Shown: positions 15,601 to 25,476, counted from the stretch's first letter. The stretch is 34,533 bases of DNA from a bacterium (GCA_021812345.1 JAKANP010000009.1:1-34533), one strand, 5' to 3'. The notes: generated by a model not told the origin, from the letters alone. Made by a program: numbers and translations.

Positions 15601-15640
15601 AAAAACGGGTTCACCCCGTTAGAGATGGCCCGTTTTTTAA
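15601..15640. terminator. Terminator-like hairpin, left member of an inverted pair
   Basis: On the minus strand AACGGG pairs with CCCGTT across GTGAA and is followed by TTTGGTTTTG. On the plus strand AAAAACGGG (15601-15609) can pair with CCCGTTTTT (15629-15637), an alternative hairpin ending in T. It can act in both directions, serving the regulator (+) and the propeller gene (-). Confidence 0.6.
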
Positions 15641-15699
15641 ATTATAGGACAGATCAATATTATATTTTATCAACTCCTTGCTATGCGGATGCCAACTAA

Positions 15700-15732
15700 A
15701 TCTCTAACGGGGCAAGCCTAACCCGTTTTTTT
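15700..15732 (+). terminator. Rho-independent terminator, right member of an inverted pair
   Basis: AACGGG (15706-15711) pairs with CCCGTT (15722-15727), followed by TTTTT. The outer ATCTCTAACGGGG (15700-15712) is the inverse of CCCCGTTAGAGAT (15614-15626) in the left member. The 73 bases between show no gene. Confidence 0.65.
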
Positions 15733-15772
15733 ACAAAATTATTATTTTCCGAAATCTATCAAAAAGCAGAAA

Positions 15773-16837
15773 TTACATGCTCAAGATTATTCTTCCTCCG
15801 GAAAAATAGAACTGGGAAACTTTAAATTGATTATTTAATTCTACAATATTCCAATTCCCCCCCCCGTCGTAGCTAAGATAAAGATTTTGTCCCGAAGCTA
15901 CATAGAGCGCTCCGTTATTATAACCGATGGCATCAATTTGTTTTTTTAAAATCGGTATATGCTTAAGCAAAGAAAAAGTTTCTCCGCCGTCGTAACTGGC
16001 TTGGATACCGCCTCCGGTCAAAATATAAATAACTCCTTTTCCGAAAGCTACATTTTTAGCCGGACTGGACCCAAAAAACCATCCTCCGGGTATTTTAATT
16101 CTACTGAAACTGGAGCTCAAACTGGTTCCTTTTTCAAAAGATCCATCCTTAAGCAATAAATAAAAATTGCCATCGCCGGGATAATAAATTTTAATTATTG
16201 GAGATGAGAAAGCGTTAACTACTCTCGTTTGACTGTTTAGCAAATTATATCTGATAACTTGACCGGTCGACATTCCAAAATACAAATAATTACCGGATCT
16301 GTAGATGTCATAAGCAGCCTCTCCGTCAAAATCCATAAGTTTTTTAAGATGAAAAAAATAATCCCAAGTTTGATAAACCGTTCCTTTGCCGTTTGAAAAA
16401 ACGGAAATGAAGAAATCTTCTCCATTGCCGGAAGCCGGTAAAACTTTGAAAACAAATGATTGGCTGTTTATTTCGTTATTGGAGCTATTGAATCTATTCC
16501 AAGTCAATCCTCCATCACGGCTTAAAAACAATCCGTGATCGGTTCCCATCCAAAACATATTGTTTTTAAGATAACTGCTTACATCAAAAATTTTAGTTCC
16601 ATTATTTTTATCAATTATTTCCTGATGGGAATTTTTAAAATTATCAAAAGTGATTAAAACTTGCCCTATATTAGAACTCCAATCCGTTTCAACTGCGGCA
16701 AAAACAGAAGCGAACAAGTCCGATGGACTTGAAAAGGACAAACTACCGGAAGAAATGCCGCTTACCAAAGAAAGCCCTATAAAAGCGCCCAAAATGCCTA
16801 CTATTAAGAGTCCGATAAAATAGATTTTGTCGTCCAT
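15773..16837 (-). CDS. Membrane-anchored beta-propeller protein with Asp-box repeats
   Basis: This 354-residue protein has a membrane helix at about residues 5-27 and an outer domain with at least three Asp-box (BNR) repeats: SRDGGLTWNRF, SYDGGETFSLL and SYDGGGNWNIV. Such repeats mark beta-propellers as in sialidases, sortilin and YCF48-like proteins. No catalytic residues of sialidases could be recognised, so a binding or assembly role on the cell surface is more likely than an enzyme. Its start overlaps the 3' end of holB by 34 bp. The terminator pair at 15601-15732 lies downstream. Confidence 0.78.
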   Translation of the reverse strand: MDDKIYFIGLLIVGILGAFIGLSLVSGISSGSLSFSSPSDLFASVFAAVETDWSSNIGQVLITFDNFKNSHQEIIDKNNGTKIFDVSSYLKNNMFWMGTDHGLFLSRDGGLTWNRFNSSNNEINSQSFVFKVLPASGNGEDFFISVFSNGKGTVYQTWDYFFHLKKLMDFDGEAAYDIYRSGNYLYFGMSTGQVIRYNLLNSQTRVVNAFSSPIIKIYYPGDGNFYLLLKDGSFEKGTSLSSSFSRIKIPGGWFFGSSPAKNVAFGKGVIYILTGGGIQASYDGGETFSLLKHIPILKKQIDAIGYNNGALYVASGQNLYLSYDGGGNWNIVELNNQFKVSQFYFSGGRIILSM

Positions 16838-17703
16838 AGTATATTTTTTATGTGAATTCTTTTATTGACCACCAGAGATTCCATTCTGGCAATTTCCTGA
16901 TTAATATTCTTACAAAGTTTAGGCTCTTTTTTTGAAAATGGCCTCACCTTTTCAACTATCTCTTTAAAAAAAATATCTAAAGATTCGGGAGTTTTTTCAA
17001 ATATTTTTAACAAATCGTCAACTATATTTTCCAAAGCCCTTTTTTCGGATATTTTTTTATCAATAAAGCTTTTTATGGCCAGAGAAATATCCTTTGACGA
17101 TTTATCTTCTTGTAGCATAGTTATCGCCCTTCCAACTCTGCCGTAAGATTTTTCAGCCACATTTTTTGCTTTATTTTCACTAATTTTACCATATTTGACT
17201 AAAAAGTCAAGTATTATACTTTCAGATAATGTTTTAAAGTAAATAGCTTGCATTCTTGAGGCCAAGGTCGGCAAAAAATCAGCCTTATCTTTGGCAGTTA
17301 TGATAATAAGCGAGTTTTTAGGCGGATCCTCAACTATTTTAAGCAAGGCGTTTTGAGCCTGATCCGTGAGCCATTTTACATCTCTTATAATAACTACTCT
17401 ATAAGGAGAAGAAACCGCTGTTTTATATAAAAATCTTTCCGCTTCCCTTACGGCATCAATACCGATACTTTCTTTGTTGTTTTGGTCATCTTTTGAATTT
17501 TTAGAAAAATCAACGATCAGAGTTTCGTTTAAAACTTTTTCTGATTTATCAAAAATTTTATTTTCTATGTAGTTAGCAAGAGATTCGGCAAATAAAAATT
17601 TTCCGGTTTGAGGTTCTCCAAAAAATAAATAGGCATGAAATAATAAACGATTATCCGCTAAACGTTTGAATTCTTTTACAAGATCATCGTAGCCGTAAAG
17701 CAT
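16804..17703 (-). CDS. holB: DNA polymerase III delta' subunit-like clamp-loader protein
   Basis: The 299-residue AAA+ protein matches the delta'/HolB family. It begins LYGYDDLVKEFKRL, then a P-loop-like GEPQTGK (29-35), VVIIRDVKWLTDQAQNALLK (Walker B and sensor region) and EDPPKNSLIII, and SRMQ (the SRC motif, with Cys replaced by Met). The zinc-binding cysteines of longer homologues are absent. As part of the clamp loader it helps place the sliding clamp on primed DNA. It is 60 bp downstream of the second mreB and overlaps the propeller gene. Confidence 0.88.
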   Translation of the reverse strand: MLYGYDDLVKEFKRLADNRLLFHAYLFFGEPQTGKFLFAESLANYIENKIFDKSEKVLNETLIVDFSKNSKDDQNNKESIGIDAVREAERFLYKTAVSSPYRVVIIRDVKWLTDQAQNALLKIVEDPPKNSLIIITAKDKADFLPTLASRMQAIYFKTLSESIILDFLVKYGKISENKAKNVAEKSYGRVGRAITMLQEDKSSKDISLAIKSFIDKKISEKRALENIVDDLLKIFEKTPESLDIFFKEIVEKVRPFSKKEPKLCKNINQEIARMESLVVNKRIHIKNILWTTKSILSDS

Positions 17704-17763
17704 AAATTTAAATTGAACAAATCAAAATCCATTATGTTTATTTTAAAAAATAAAATTTGATTT

Positions 17764-18777
17764 CTATTTTTTATTAAGAAGTGTTCGCTTATAGACATCA
17801 AGGTGATTTAAGATAAGTCCCGTGCCTTTGGCTACGCAAAACAAAGGCTCTTCGGCAACATAAGAATTAACCCCGAGCGCTTTCTTAAAAAATACCGGCA
17901 AATTTTCAATTTGAGCTCCTCCTCCGGAAAGCACCAAGCCTTTTTCCATAATATCAGCAACAAGTTCGGGCGGAGTTTCGTTAAAAACTTTCTGTACCGC
18001 TCCGGCAATCTCCACTAATTGCGGATGTAGGGCTTCGGCTATTTCATTGGAATTGATGATTAAATCTTTAGGAAGGCCACTGGCGCTGTCTCTACCTCTT
18101 ATTTGGTATTCTTTTTTTGACCTTCCCGTTGTTGCCGAACTGATGGCGATTTTTACATTTTCAGCTGTTTGCTCTCCAATATGAAGAGAATATTTTTTTC
18201 TGATGTAATCGGAAATGGATTGGTCAAATTTATTTCCGGCGACCCTCAAACTTGCCCAAGAAACGATTCCGCCCAAAGAAACAACGGCAACTTCGGAAGT
18301 CCCCCCACCAATGTTGATTATCATATTACCGGAATGAGAATTAATAGGAATACCGGCTCCCAAAGCGGCCAGAATCGGTTCCTTGACTATGTAAGCCTCT
18401 TTGGCGCCCGCTTCAACGGCGGCTCCAATAACGGCTCTTTTTTCCGTTTGAGTTATTCCCGCAGGAACAGAAATAACAACATCCGGTTTAATAATTGTTC
18501 CAAGCGCTCCAACAGCTTTGGATATAAAATATTTTAAAAGAGCTTTAGTTATATAATAATCGGCAATCACGCCGTCTTTAAGCGGTTTATAAGCAACGAT
18601 ATCCGATGGGGTCTTGCCTATCATTTCTTTAGCTTCTTTTCCGACGGCTAAAACTTTATTTTCAGGAACACTTAAAGCAACAATGGTTGGTTCGTTGATG
18701 ACAAAGCCCTTGCTTGGGGCAAAAACAACCGTGTTGGCGGTCCCCAGATCAATCCCAATTTTTGTAGTAAAAGCCAT
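17764..18777 (-). CDS. MreB paralogue (copy 2)
   Basis: This 337-residue actin-like protein has the same three nucleotide motifs as the MreB at 10943: GIDLGTANTVVF, MIINIGGGTSEVAVVS and VLSGGGAQIENLP. It lacks the short basic N-terminus (MKLFKG) of copy 1 and diverges across subdomains IB and IIB. It has its own promoter (18822-18850) and is grouped with holB rather than mreC/mreD. Proteins of this type are normally annotated MreB or Mbl, and could form a separate filament or co-polymerise. ATPase residues look intact. Confidence 0.93.
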   Translation of the reverse strand: MAFTTKIGIDLGTANTVVFAPSKGFVINEPTIVALSVPENKVLAVGKEAKEMIGKTPSDIVAYKPLKDGVIADYYITKALLKYFISKAVGALGTIIKPDVVISVPAGITQTEKRAVIGAAVEAGAKEAYIVKEPILAALGAGIPINSHSGNMIINIGGGTSEVAVVSLGGIVSWASLRVAGNKFDQSISDYIRKKYSLHIGEQTAENVKIAISSATTGRSKKEYQIRGRDSASGLPKDLIINSNEIAEALHPQLVEIAGAVQKVFNETPPELVADIMEKGLVLSGGGAQIENLPVFFKKALGVNSYVAEEPLFCVAKGTGLILNHLDVYKRTLLNKK

Positions 18778-18821
18778 AAAATTTAAAAATAAAAAATTAA
18801 TACCGAAGTTTTAACCACCAC

Positions 18822-18850
18822 ATAATAATCTGTTTTTTAAAAAGTTGCAA
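18822..18850 (-). promoter_or_regulatory. Promoter of the second mreB
   Basis: TTGCAA (18850-18845), 17 bp and TATTAT (18827-18822), with predicted +1 near 18815 and a leader of about 38 nt without a Shine-Dalgarno site. Confidence 0.5.
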
Positions 18851-18917
18851 ATATAAACCAATCTATTAATGTTCGGGTAAATTAATCAAATTTATAAATT
18901 GAGATAAAATAAAACAA

Positions 18918-20174
18918 TCAAATTCTTTCGATGTTTGCCCCGAGACCTCTTAATTTCCCGTCCATATCTTCATACCCTCTGTCTATGAATTCAATATTAT
19001 TAATAGTCGTCTCTCCTTCGGCCACAAGACTTGCTAAAACAACCGCCGCTCCACCGCGAATATCCAAACTGGATACTTCGGCGCCTTTAAGTCGAGTCGG
19101 CCCTTCCACGGCTATTCTATTGGGATTTAAAATTTCAACTTTTGCCTTCATTAATTTGAGTTCTTCAACGTATCTGAATCTTCCATCAAATAAAGTATCA
19201 AAAATTTCCGTTCGCCCGTCCGCTTGAGTCATTAAAACGGAATATTGAGGCTGAAGATCGGTTGGAAACCCGGGATATGTTCTTGCGTCTATATCGCAAG
19301 CAATTAATTTTCTTCCGGATAATGTCCTGACATACTCTTTTCCATCTTTTTCAAAGAATTCAAATTTTGCTCCGGCGTCTTTTAATTTTTTAAAAAATAA
19401 ATCGTTATGACAGGAAATAATCGGACCGACGACAATTTCGGAATCGGTTAATATTCCGGCAACAATATAGGTTCCCGCTTCTATTCTGTCGGGTAAAACT
19501 TCATATTCGGCGCCGTTAAGATTTTTTACTCCTTCAATTTCTATTTCGTGAGTGCCGGCACCTTTTATTTTAGCTCCCATTTTATTAAGAAAATCAGCCA
19601 AATCTTTAATTTCCGGCTCGGCGGCGGCAACATGAATTTTTGTAATTCCCTGAGAAAAAACCGATGCCATAATGGCATTCTCCGTCGCAGTAACACTTAT
19701 TTTTCCCAAAACAATGTGTCCGCTTTTTGGCTTGCCGATTAGATGAAAATTGTCACCCTCTTTCTTTATATCAACCCCCATTTGTCTAAAAACATCCAAA
19801 TGATCGCCTATAGGTCTTGCGCCAATAAGACACCCCCCGGGTTGATTTAAAATCACTTCTCCAAACTTTGCCAAAAGCGGTCCGGCCAAAACAATCGAAC
19901 CCCTTAATTTTTTTACCAAATCTTCATCAAGACAAAAAGTTTTTATTTTTTCCGGATTAATTTCAATATTGTTTCCTGTAAATTTTATTTCCGCTCCAAG
20001 ACTTTTTATAATTTCAATCAATTTTTCTATATCACTTATTTTAGGAACATTTTTAATAACTGAAGGCGAAGATCCCAAAATTGCGGCCGGAATTATTTTA
20101 AGCGCCGCATTTTTTGCTCCATTTATCTTAACTTCACCGGATAATTTTTTTTGGCCTCTCACTTTAAATTTCAT
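18918..20174 (-). CDS. murA: UDP-N-acetylglucosamine 1-carboxyvinyltransferase
   Basis: The 418-residue protein matches MurA over its full length. MurA transfers enolpyruvate from PEP to UDP-GlcNAc, the first committed step of peptidoglycan synthesis. The N-terminal INGAKNAAL signature is present. The catalytic loop is PGGCLIGARPIGDH with Cys115, the residue alkylated by fosfomycin, so the enzyme should be fosfomycin-sensitive (family knowledge). It is alone in its transcript, with a consensus promoter at 20204-20232, and divergent from the PEGA protein gene. Confidence 0.97.
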   Translation of the reverse strand: MKFKVRGQKKLSGEVKINGAKNAALKIIPAAILGSSPSVIKNVPKISDIEKLIEIIKSLGAEIKFTGNNIEINPEKIKTFCLDEDLVKKLRGSIVLAGPLLAKFGEVILNQPGGCLIGARPIGDHLDVFRQMGVDIKKEGDNFHLIGKPKSGHIVLGKISVTATENAIMASVFSQGITKIHVAAAEPEIKDLADFLNKMGAKIKGAGTHEIEIEGVKNLNGAEYEVLPDRIEAGTYIVAGILTDSEIVVGPIISCHNDLFFKKLKDAGAKFEFFEKDGKEYVRTLSGRKLIACDIDARTYPGFPTDLQPQYSVLMTQADGRTEIFDTLFDGRFRYVEELKLMKAKVEILNPNRIAVEGPTRLKGAEVSSLDIRGGAAVVLASLVAEGETTINNIEFIDRGYEDMDGKLRGLGANIERI

Positions 20175-20203
20175 AATTTTAGAGTTATTATATTATTGCT
20201 CTG

Positions 20204-20232
20204 ATTATAAAACTATAATTTTAATGGCGCAA
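20204..20232 (-). promoter_or_regulatory. Promoter of murA
   Basis: TTGCGC (20232-20227), 17 bp and perfect TATAAT (20209-20204). Predicted +1 near 20197 gives a leader of about 23 nt. Confidence 0.6.
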
Positions 20233-20253
20233 TTGCCACTTTTTTAAATATCT

Positions 20254-21549
20254 ATGAGTTTAAATTTTAGAAGGTTTTTATTCGCTTTATTTGTTATCAT
20301 TTTTATCGTTGCCGGAACGATAATTATTTATTATACCAAAGGATACAGAGTGGACTTTTCAAATTTTTCAATAGTAAAAACCGGCGGAGTTTACATAGAA
20401 TCAAACGTCTCCGGATTTCAAATTGATTTGGGTAAAACCACCTATAATGATCAATCGGGTTTATTTAAAAAAAGTACGCTCATTTCCGGAATTTTGCCCA
20501 AAAAATATTCTTTGACCATAAAAAAGAACGGCTACAACGATTACGAAAAAAATATAGAAGTTTTCCCCTCTCAGGTGTTCAGACTGTTTAACGTTCTTTT
20601 GGTCCCAAAAACCATTACTCCGTATTCTTCAACAACCAATATTTCAGGTGATTTTATTGTGGACGCTTTAAGCAACAAGGTGATCACTTTAAATAAAGAC
20701 AAGAATATTTACTATCTTTATGATTTTTCATCAGCATCGGCGACTTCTTCGCCTATAAATATCACTTCCAAAATATCGCAGATATTGAAACAAAAAATAA
20801 CATCCATCCGGCTTAACCCCCAAAAAGACAATGATTTTATAATCAAAACAGCCAAGGGATTATACCAAGTCGATTTAACGGCAAAAAACTCCTCATTAAT
20901 CCAAAGCGGAAACGTTGATCTGGTAAACATTCAAAATAACAACCTTTATGCTCTAGTTGAGAATGTTATTCCAAAAAAATCCATAAACTCGACATCGTCT
21001 CCTTCAAAAATAATTACCTACGACCTATCTCTCAATTCAAAAGTTTCGGAATTTAACCTTCCTTACAACGCCTCTTCCGTTGTTCAATTTGAACCGATAA
21101 ACAATATAATAATGATATTGCTCTCTGACGGATCATTATATGCTTATGATTTTTCCGGAAATCAACTTTATCAGGTAGCTCACTCGGCCAGAATGTTTTC
21201 TGTTTCCGACGATAAAAATAAAATATTCTTTCAGGATATGGACGGAAAATCTTTTGTTTACACATTTGACAACGAAAAACAATTTTTAGACGCACCTCAA
21301 AACATTTCAATCGGATTAAAATTGGTTGATGCTTTGCATGTCAATCAAGTCTGGTGGTATCCGGATTCTTTTCATTTAATACTTGAATACCCCGATAAAA
21401 TAACCATCGCCGAGGTCACTCAAAAGAATCCAAATGAAAGCTTTTCTCTGGTTAATTCCTTTGATAATGCTTTTTATTCTTCATCGGATAAGATTTTATA
21501 CACCATAAAATCCGGAGTGATTTATTTATGGGATATTTCAAAAATCTAA
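20254..21549 (+). CDS. PEGA-domain, membrane-anchored protein with propeller-like C-terminus
   Basis: This 431-residue protein has a membrane helix at about residues 7-30, then a PEGA-like domain at about 43-103 (GGVYIESNVSGFQIDLGKT to YSLTIKKNGYNDYEKN). The remaining 320 residues are beta-rich with irregular repeats (such as WWYPDSFHLILEYPDK), reminiscent of WD40 or TolB propellers. PEGA domains are surface modules of unclear function. No enzyme signature was seen. Its stop overlaps the stop of the convergent small membrane protein by 4 bp, leaving no terminator. Proteins with this layout appear common in Patescibacteria, from memory. Confidence 0.8.
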   Translation: MSLNFRRFLFALFVIIFIVAGTIIIYYTKGYRVDFSNFSIVKTGGVYIESNVSGFQIDLGKTTYNDQSGLFKKSTLISGILPKKYSLTIKKNGYNDYEKNIEVFPSQVFRLFNVLLVPKTITPYSSTTNISGDFIVDALSNKVITLNKDKNIYYLYDFSSASATSSPINITSKISQILKQKITSIRLNPQKDNDFIIKTAKGLYQVDLTAKNSSLIQSGNVDLVNIQNNNLYALVENVIPKKSINSTSSPSKIITYDLSLNSKVSEFNLPYNASSVVQFEPINNIIMILLSDGSLYAYDFSGNQLYQVAHSARMFSVSDDKNKIFFQDMDGKSFVYTFDNEKQFLDAPQNISIGLKLVDALHVNQVWWYPDSFHLILEYPDKITIAEVTQKNPNESFSLVNSFDNAFYSSSDKILYTIKSGVIYLWDISKI

Positions 21550-21941
21550 TTTATTTTTTTATAGACAATAGGGATGGACACAATAAGAGCTCCCAAAATA
21601 ACAAATAACAAATCGTAAGTTATACTCTCAACGCTTCTTTGAATATAGTTAGAGAAAAAATTGCTGAAAAAAAATTCATGAGTCTCCCAAATAATGCCCA
21701 TAAACGAAGCGAAAGATATGGACATTGTAATAATTTTTATTTTTTCGGCAGAATAATGATCTCTTTCTCCTAAAAAATTATTAAATAAAAAGAAAAATAA
21801 TACGGAAGAAATAACCCCCAAAGACAGGTGCATCAAATAATCAATCCAGGAATAGGAGTAATTTCCAAAAAACAAAAAGGTGACGTGAAAGATAAAGAAC
21901 AAAACAAAGCAAAACAAAACAAAACGAGCTGATTTAATCAT
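21546..21941 (-). CDS. Small four-helix membrane protein (YjdF/DUF2238-like)
   Basis: The 131-residue protein has four membrane helices at about residues 7-27, 33-55, 68-88 and 107-126. Polar residues sit in a pattern seen in YjdF/DUF2238 proteins: DYLMHLSLG in helix 2, WETHEFFF after helix 3 and SITYDLLFVILGAL in helix 4. Function is unknown. It follows rpsI by 16 bp, so it is probably the last gene of the ribosomal operon. Confidence 0.7.
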   Translation of the reverse strand: MIKSARFVLFCFVLFFIFHVTFLFFGNYSYSWIDYLMHLSLGVISSVLFFFLFNNFLGERDHYSAEKIKIITMSISFASFMGIIWETHEFFFSNFFSNYIQRSVESITYDLLFVILGALIVSIPIVYKKIN

Positions 21942-21957
21942 TTTTAAAAGATAAAAA

Positions 21958-22416
21958 TTAACGCTTTGACCATTGAGGAGCTTTTCTGGCCTTTTTCAGT
22001 CCGTATTTTTTTCTCTCAACCATTCTTGAATCTCTGGTCAAAAAATCCTGTTGTTTAAGCTTCTTTCTTAAAGTCTCATCCATTTCCAAGATAGCTCTTG
22101 AAATGCCGTGTCTTAAGGCTTCCGCTTGAGCGGAAATTCCTCCTCCCGCAATTTTAGCTGTTATTTTCATTGACTTTAGTCCCAATCTTTCGATTGGAGA
22201 TTTAACTGTTCTTTGGTAATTCGGCAAAGCAAAATATTTTTCAATGGGTTTTTCATTGACTTCAATATCCACCAATTCATTGTTTTTTGCCTTATACACC
22301 CTTACTCTGGCAACGGCGGTTTTCCTTCGTCCGACTCCCTGAAAATATTTTCCGTTTTCAGACTTCGACTCTGCCGACATACGGCTATTTACTTTTTTAT
22401 CTTTTCTGTCAGTCAT
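21958..22416 (-). CDS. rpsI: 30S ribosomal protein uS9
   Basis: This 152-residue protein is uS9. [17 protein letters not shown] marks the start of the conserved domain and the C-terminal tail ending [12 protein letters not shown] reaches the P-site tRNA; the universal final Lys-Arg is kept. Residues 1-25 are a charged extension beyond the usual bacterial length of about 130. It follows rplM by 4 bp, the near-universal rplM-rpsI pair. Confidence 0.97.
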   Translation of the reverse strand: MTDRKDKKVNSRMSAESKSENGKYFQGVGRRKTAVARVRVYKAKNNELVDIEVNEKPIEKYFALPNYQRTVKSPIERLGLKSMKITAKIAGGGISAQAEALRHGISRAILEMDETLRKKLKQQDFLTRDSRMVERKKYGLKKARKAPQWSKR

Positions 22417-22420
22417 AAAA

Positions 22421-22768
22421 TTATTTTTCTATAATTAATCTCTTAATTCTTCGAGCTTGAAGTTTGTTTTTGGGAAGCATTCTTAAAACCGCTTTTTTCA
22501 ATACCCACTCCATTCCGTGTTTTTCTATAACATCTTTTATTTTTCTTTCTTTAAGGTGTCCAATTTGGGTTGTGTGTGAATAATAAACCTTTTGGCTCAA
22601 TTTTCTTCCGGTTAAAATTAAACCGTCGATATTTTTAACGATTACCTTGTCTTCTCCCTCAAGACGGGGGTTATAATTTGAATTTTTTTTGCCTTGCAAA
22701 ATCAAAGCGATCTCAGACGCTGTTCTCCCTAAAATTTTTCCTTTGCAATCTATTGTGTATTCAGACAT
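22421..22768 (-). CDS. rplM: 50S ribosomal protein uL13
   Basis: The 115-residue protein beginning [15 protein letters not shown] is uL13, a primary 23S rRNA-binding protein. [17 protein letters not shown] and [18 protein letters not shown] are typical. It is shorter than E. coli L13 (142 residues) at both ends. ATG 22768 is chosen because it starts 4 bp after the fusA stop, while the alternative at 22789 overlaps fusA and adds residues not typical of the family. Confidence 0.95.
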   Translation of the reverse strand: MSEYTIDCKGKILGRTASEIALILQGKKNSNYNPRLEGEDKVIVKNIDGLILTGRKLSQKVYYSHTTQIGHLKERKIKDVIEKHGMEWVLKKAVLRMLPKNKLQARRIKRLIIEK

Positions 22769-22772
22769 AAAA

Positions 22773-24917
22773 TTATTTTTTTCCTTCAATTATTTGTTGC
22801 TCAACGCTTTTTGGAACCTCTTCATAATGGCTAAATTCCATCGTAAAGGATCCTCTGCCTTGAGTCATGGACCTTAATTTTGTAGCATATCCGAACATTT
22901 CAGACAAGGGGACCATGGCATCTATAACTTTCATCATTCCTCTATCGGAAAGACCTTCAATTCTGCCTCTCTTTGAATTCAAATCTCCGGTGGCATCTCC
23001 CAAATAATCAGCCGGGGTAATAGTTTGAACTTTCATAATCGGTTCAAGAATAATCGGAGTTGCCAATCTGGCTCCTTCCTGAAGAGCCATGGATCCGGCA
23101 ATTTTAAAGGCCGCTTCGGAAGAGTCAACGTCGTGGTAGGAACCGTCAAAAAGAGTAACTTCTATGTCGGTCATCGGATATCCGGCAACAACTCCTTTAT
23201 CCAGCGCTTCTTTAATTCCTTTTTCGGCGGCCGGAATAAATTCTTGAGGAATAATACCTCCTTTAATCTGGTTAACAAAAACAAATCCCTTTCCTCTTTC
23301 CAATGGCTTAACTTTAATTTTAACGTGTCCGTATTGACCGCGTCCTCCCGATTGCCTGATATATTTTCCTTCAGCTTCCGAATTTCCTTTGACGGTTTCT
23401 TTATAAGAAACTCTGGGCCTTCCGACATTGGCTTCAACGTTAAATTCTCTCTTCATTCTATCCACTAAAATTTCCAAATGAAGTTCTCCCATTCCCCAAA
23501 TTATAGTTTCTCCGGTTTCGGAATCTCCGGTAACTCTAAAAGTCGGGTCTTCGTCGGCTAATCTTCTTAAAGCAATACCCAATTTTTCTTGGTCAGCTTT
23601 TGTTTTGGGTTCAATTTTAAGATTAATAACCGGTTCGGGGAAGGTAATTTTTTCCAAAATAATCGGTTTTTCGGGATCGCACAAAGTATCTCCGGTAGAA
23701 GTATTTTTAAGCCCGACAATGGCTCCCAAATCACCGGCAGACATTTCTTCCGTATCTTCCCTGTGATTGGCGTGCATTCTGACTATTCTACCGACTCTTT
23801 CTTGATTGCCTTTGATGGAATTTAAAATATAAGAACCTTTTTTCATCACTCCGCTGTAAATTCTGAAATAAGTCAAATTACCGACAAATGGGTCGGTAGC
23901 AATTTTGAAAGCCAAGGCAGTCAAAGGTTCTTCATCACTCGGCTGTCTAATTATTTCTTCGCCGGTTTTCGGATTAGTGCCTTTAATCGGCTTGAAATCT
24001 GTGATTTCCAAAGGTGACGGCAAATAATCCACCACGCCGTCAAGCATCATTTGAACGCCTCTATTTTTTAAAGCGCTTCCGCAAAAAACCGGAAACAATT
24101 CGTTATTAATAGTAGCTTTTCTTAAAACTTTTCTTAATTCATCAAGAGAAATTTCTTCTCCATTTAAATAACGTTCCATCAACGCTTCGTCTTTCTCAAC
24201 TATTTTTTCAATAAGAGAAGCTCTCTTATCTTCAACCTCCTGGGTCATATCGGAAGGAATTTCAATTTCTTTAACCGTTTCTCCATTATCTCCTTCGGTG
24301 GTGTAAGCCTTTTTTTCCAACAAATCAATAACCCCTTTGAAATTTTCTTCAAGACCGATTGGGATTTGAACCGCGACAGCATAAGGAGTTAATCTTTCCA
24401 AAATCGAATTAAACGAATATTCAAAACTGGCTCCCATTCTATCCAATTTATTTATGAAACAAATTCTGGGAACTTTATATTTGTCCGCTTGGTGCCAAAC
24501 GGTTTCTGATTGAGGTTCTACTCCGGCGACCCCGTCAAATACCGTAACTCCGCCGTCCAAAACTCTTAAAGAACGCTCGACTTCAGCGGTAAAATCAACG
24601 TGACCTGGAGTATCTATAATATTGATTCTGTGTTCAAACTGAGAACGAATTTTATTTTTTTCTTCCTGATCGGATGTTTTTATCAATTCTCTGACCGGAG
24701 TCCAAAAACATGTGGTCGCCGCAGAAGTGATAGTAATTCCCCTTTCTCTTTCCTGCTCCATCCAATCCATAGTGGCCGCTCCTTCGTGAACTTCTCCGAT
24801 TTTATGGGAAATTCCGGTATAGAATAAAATACGCTCGGAAACGGTCGTTTTACCGGCATCAATGTGGGCAATGATTCCTATGTTCCTATATTTTTCCAAT
24901 GGATAACGTTTTGCCAT
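22773..24917 (-). CDS. fusA: Translation elongation factor G
   Basis: The 714-residue GTPase translocates tRNAs on the ribosome and acts with RRF in recycling. G1 is AHIDAGKTT (17-25), G3 DTPGHVDF (102-109), G4 NKLDRMG, followed by domains II-V with the expected GRGQYGHV and LYDG-like ([11 protein letters not shown]) motifs. Between switch I (TTCFW, ending at 72) and HRINI there is an insert of about 22 residues (73-95), longer than in E. coli. It sits between rpsG and rplM; tuf does not follow. Confidence 0.97.
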   Translation of the reverse strand: MAKRYPLEKYRNIGIIAHIDAGKTTVSERILFYTGISHKIGEVHEGAATMDWMEQERERGITITSAATTCFWTPVRELIKTSDQEEKNKIRSQFEHRINIIDTPGHVDFTAEVERSLRVLDGGVTVFDGVAGVEPQSETVWHQADKYKVPRICFINKLDRMGASFEYSFNSILERLTPYAVAVQIPIGLEENFKGVIDLLEKKAYTTEGDNGETVKEIEIPSDMTQEVEDKRASLIEKIVEKDEALMERYLNGEEISLDELRKVLRKATINNELFPVFCGSALKNRGVQMMLDGVVDYLPSPLEITDFKPIKGTNPKTGEEIIRQPSDEEPLTALAFKIATDPFVGNLTYFRIYSGVMKKGSYILNSIKGNQERVGRIVRMHANHREDTEEMSAGDLGAIVGLKNTSTGDTLCDPEKPIILEKITFPEPVINLKIEPKTKADQEKLGIALRRLADEDPTFRVTGDSETGETIIWGMGELHLEILVDRMKREFNVEANVGRPRVSYKETVKGNSEAEGKYIRQSGGRGQYGHVKIKVKPLERGKGFVFVNQIKGGIIPQEFIPAAEKGIKEALDKGVVAGYPMTDIEVTLFDGSYHDVDSSEAAFKIAGSMALQEGARLATPIILEPIMKVQTITPADYLGDATGDLNSKRGRIEGLSDRGMMKVIDAMVPLSEMFGYATKLRSMTQGRGSFTMEFSHYEEVPKSVEQQIIEGKK

Positions 24918-24994
24918 AAATTTTTATTCTATATTTTTGAAATAATTAAGCGCTTTAAATTGGCGTTAATTGCCGTCATTTTAATTGTTAAAAG

Positions 24995-25462
24995 TTATCG
25001 AGCAAAATGAGCGAAGGCTCTGTTGGCTTCGGCCATTTTGTGAACGTTTTGTTTTTTGCGAATAGCGTATCCCTCGTTGTTATAAACACCGACTATTTCG
25101 TCCGACAATCTTTGAGCCATGGGTTTCCCTTTAATCGATTGAGCGCCCTCTAAAATCCAATGACAGGCCAAGAAAAACTTTCTTTCGGCGCGCACTTCTC
25201 TTGGAACCTGATAATTGGCTCCCCCAACACGTTTTGAAACCACCTCATAAATAGGAGAGGCATTTTCTATAGCTTTTTCAAAAACTTGAATGGGATCCAA
25301 TTTGGTTTTTTTAGATATTGAATCGAGAGCGTCATAAACAACTTTCTGAGCCACCGATTTTTTACCATCTCTCATTAAATAATTAATAAATCTGGCGATT
25401 TGAAGATTTTCGTGTTTGATATCCGGCTCTATATTTCTTTTATAATTTCTTTTTTTTCTCAT
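24995..25462 (-). CDS. rpsG: 30S ribosomal protein uS7
   Basis: The 155-residue protein is uS7, which organises the 16S rRNA 3' major domain. Typical segments are NYLMRDGKKSVAQKVVYDAL, VGGANYQVPREVR and HKMAEANRAFAHFAR. Length is normal. It lies 14 bp after rpsL and 77 bp before fusA, the conserved str order. Confidence 0.97.
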   Translation of the reverse strand: MRKKRNYKRNIEPDIKHENLQIARFINYLMRDGKKSVAQKVVYDALDSISKKTKLDPIQVFEKAIENASPIYEVVSKRVGGANYQVPREVRAERKFFLACHWILEGAQSIKGKPMAQRLSDEIVGVYNNEGYAIRKKQNVHKMAEANRAFAHFAR

Positions 25463-25476
25463 GAATTTTTAATTAT

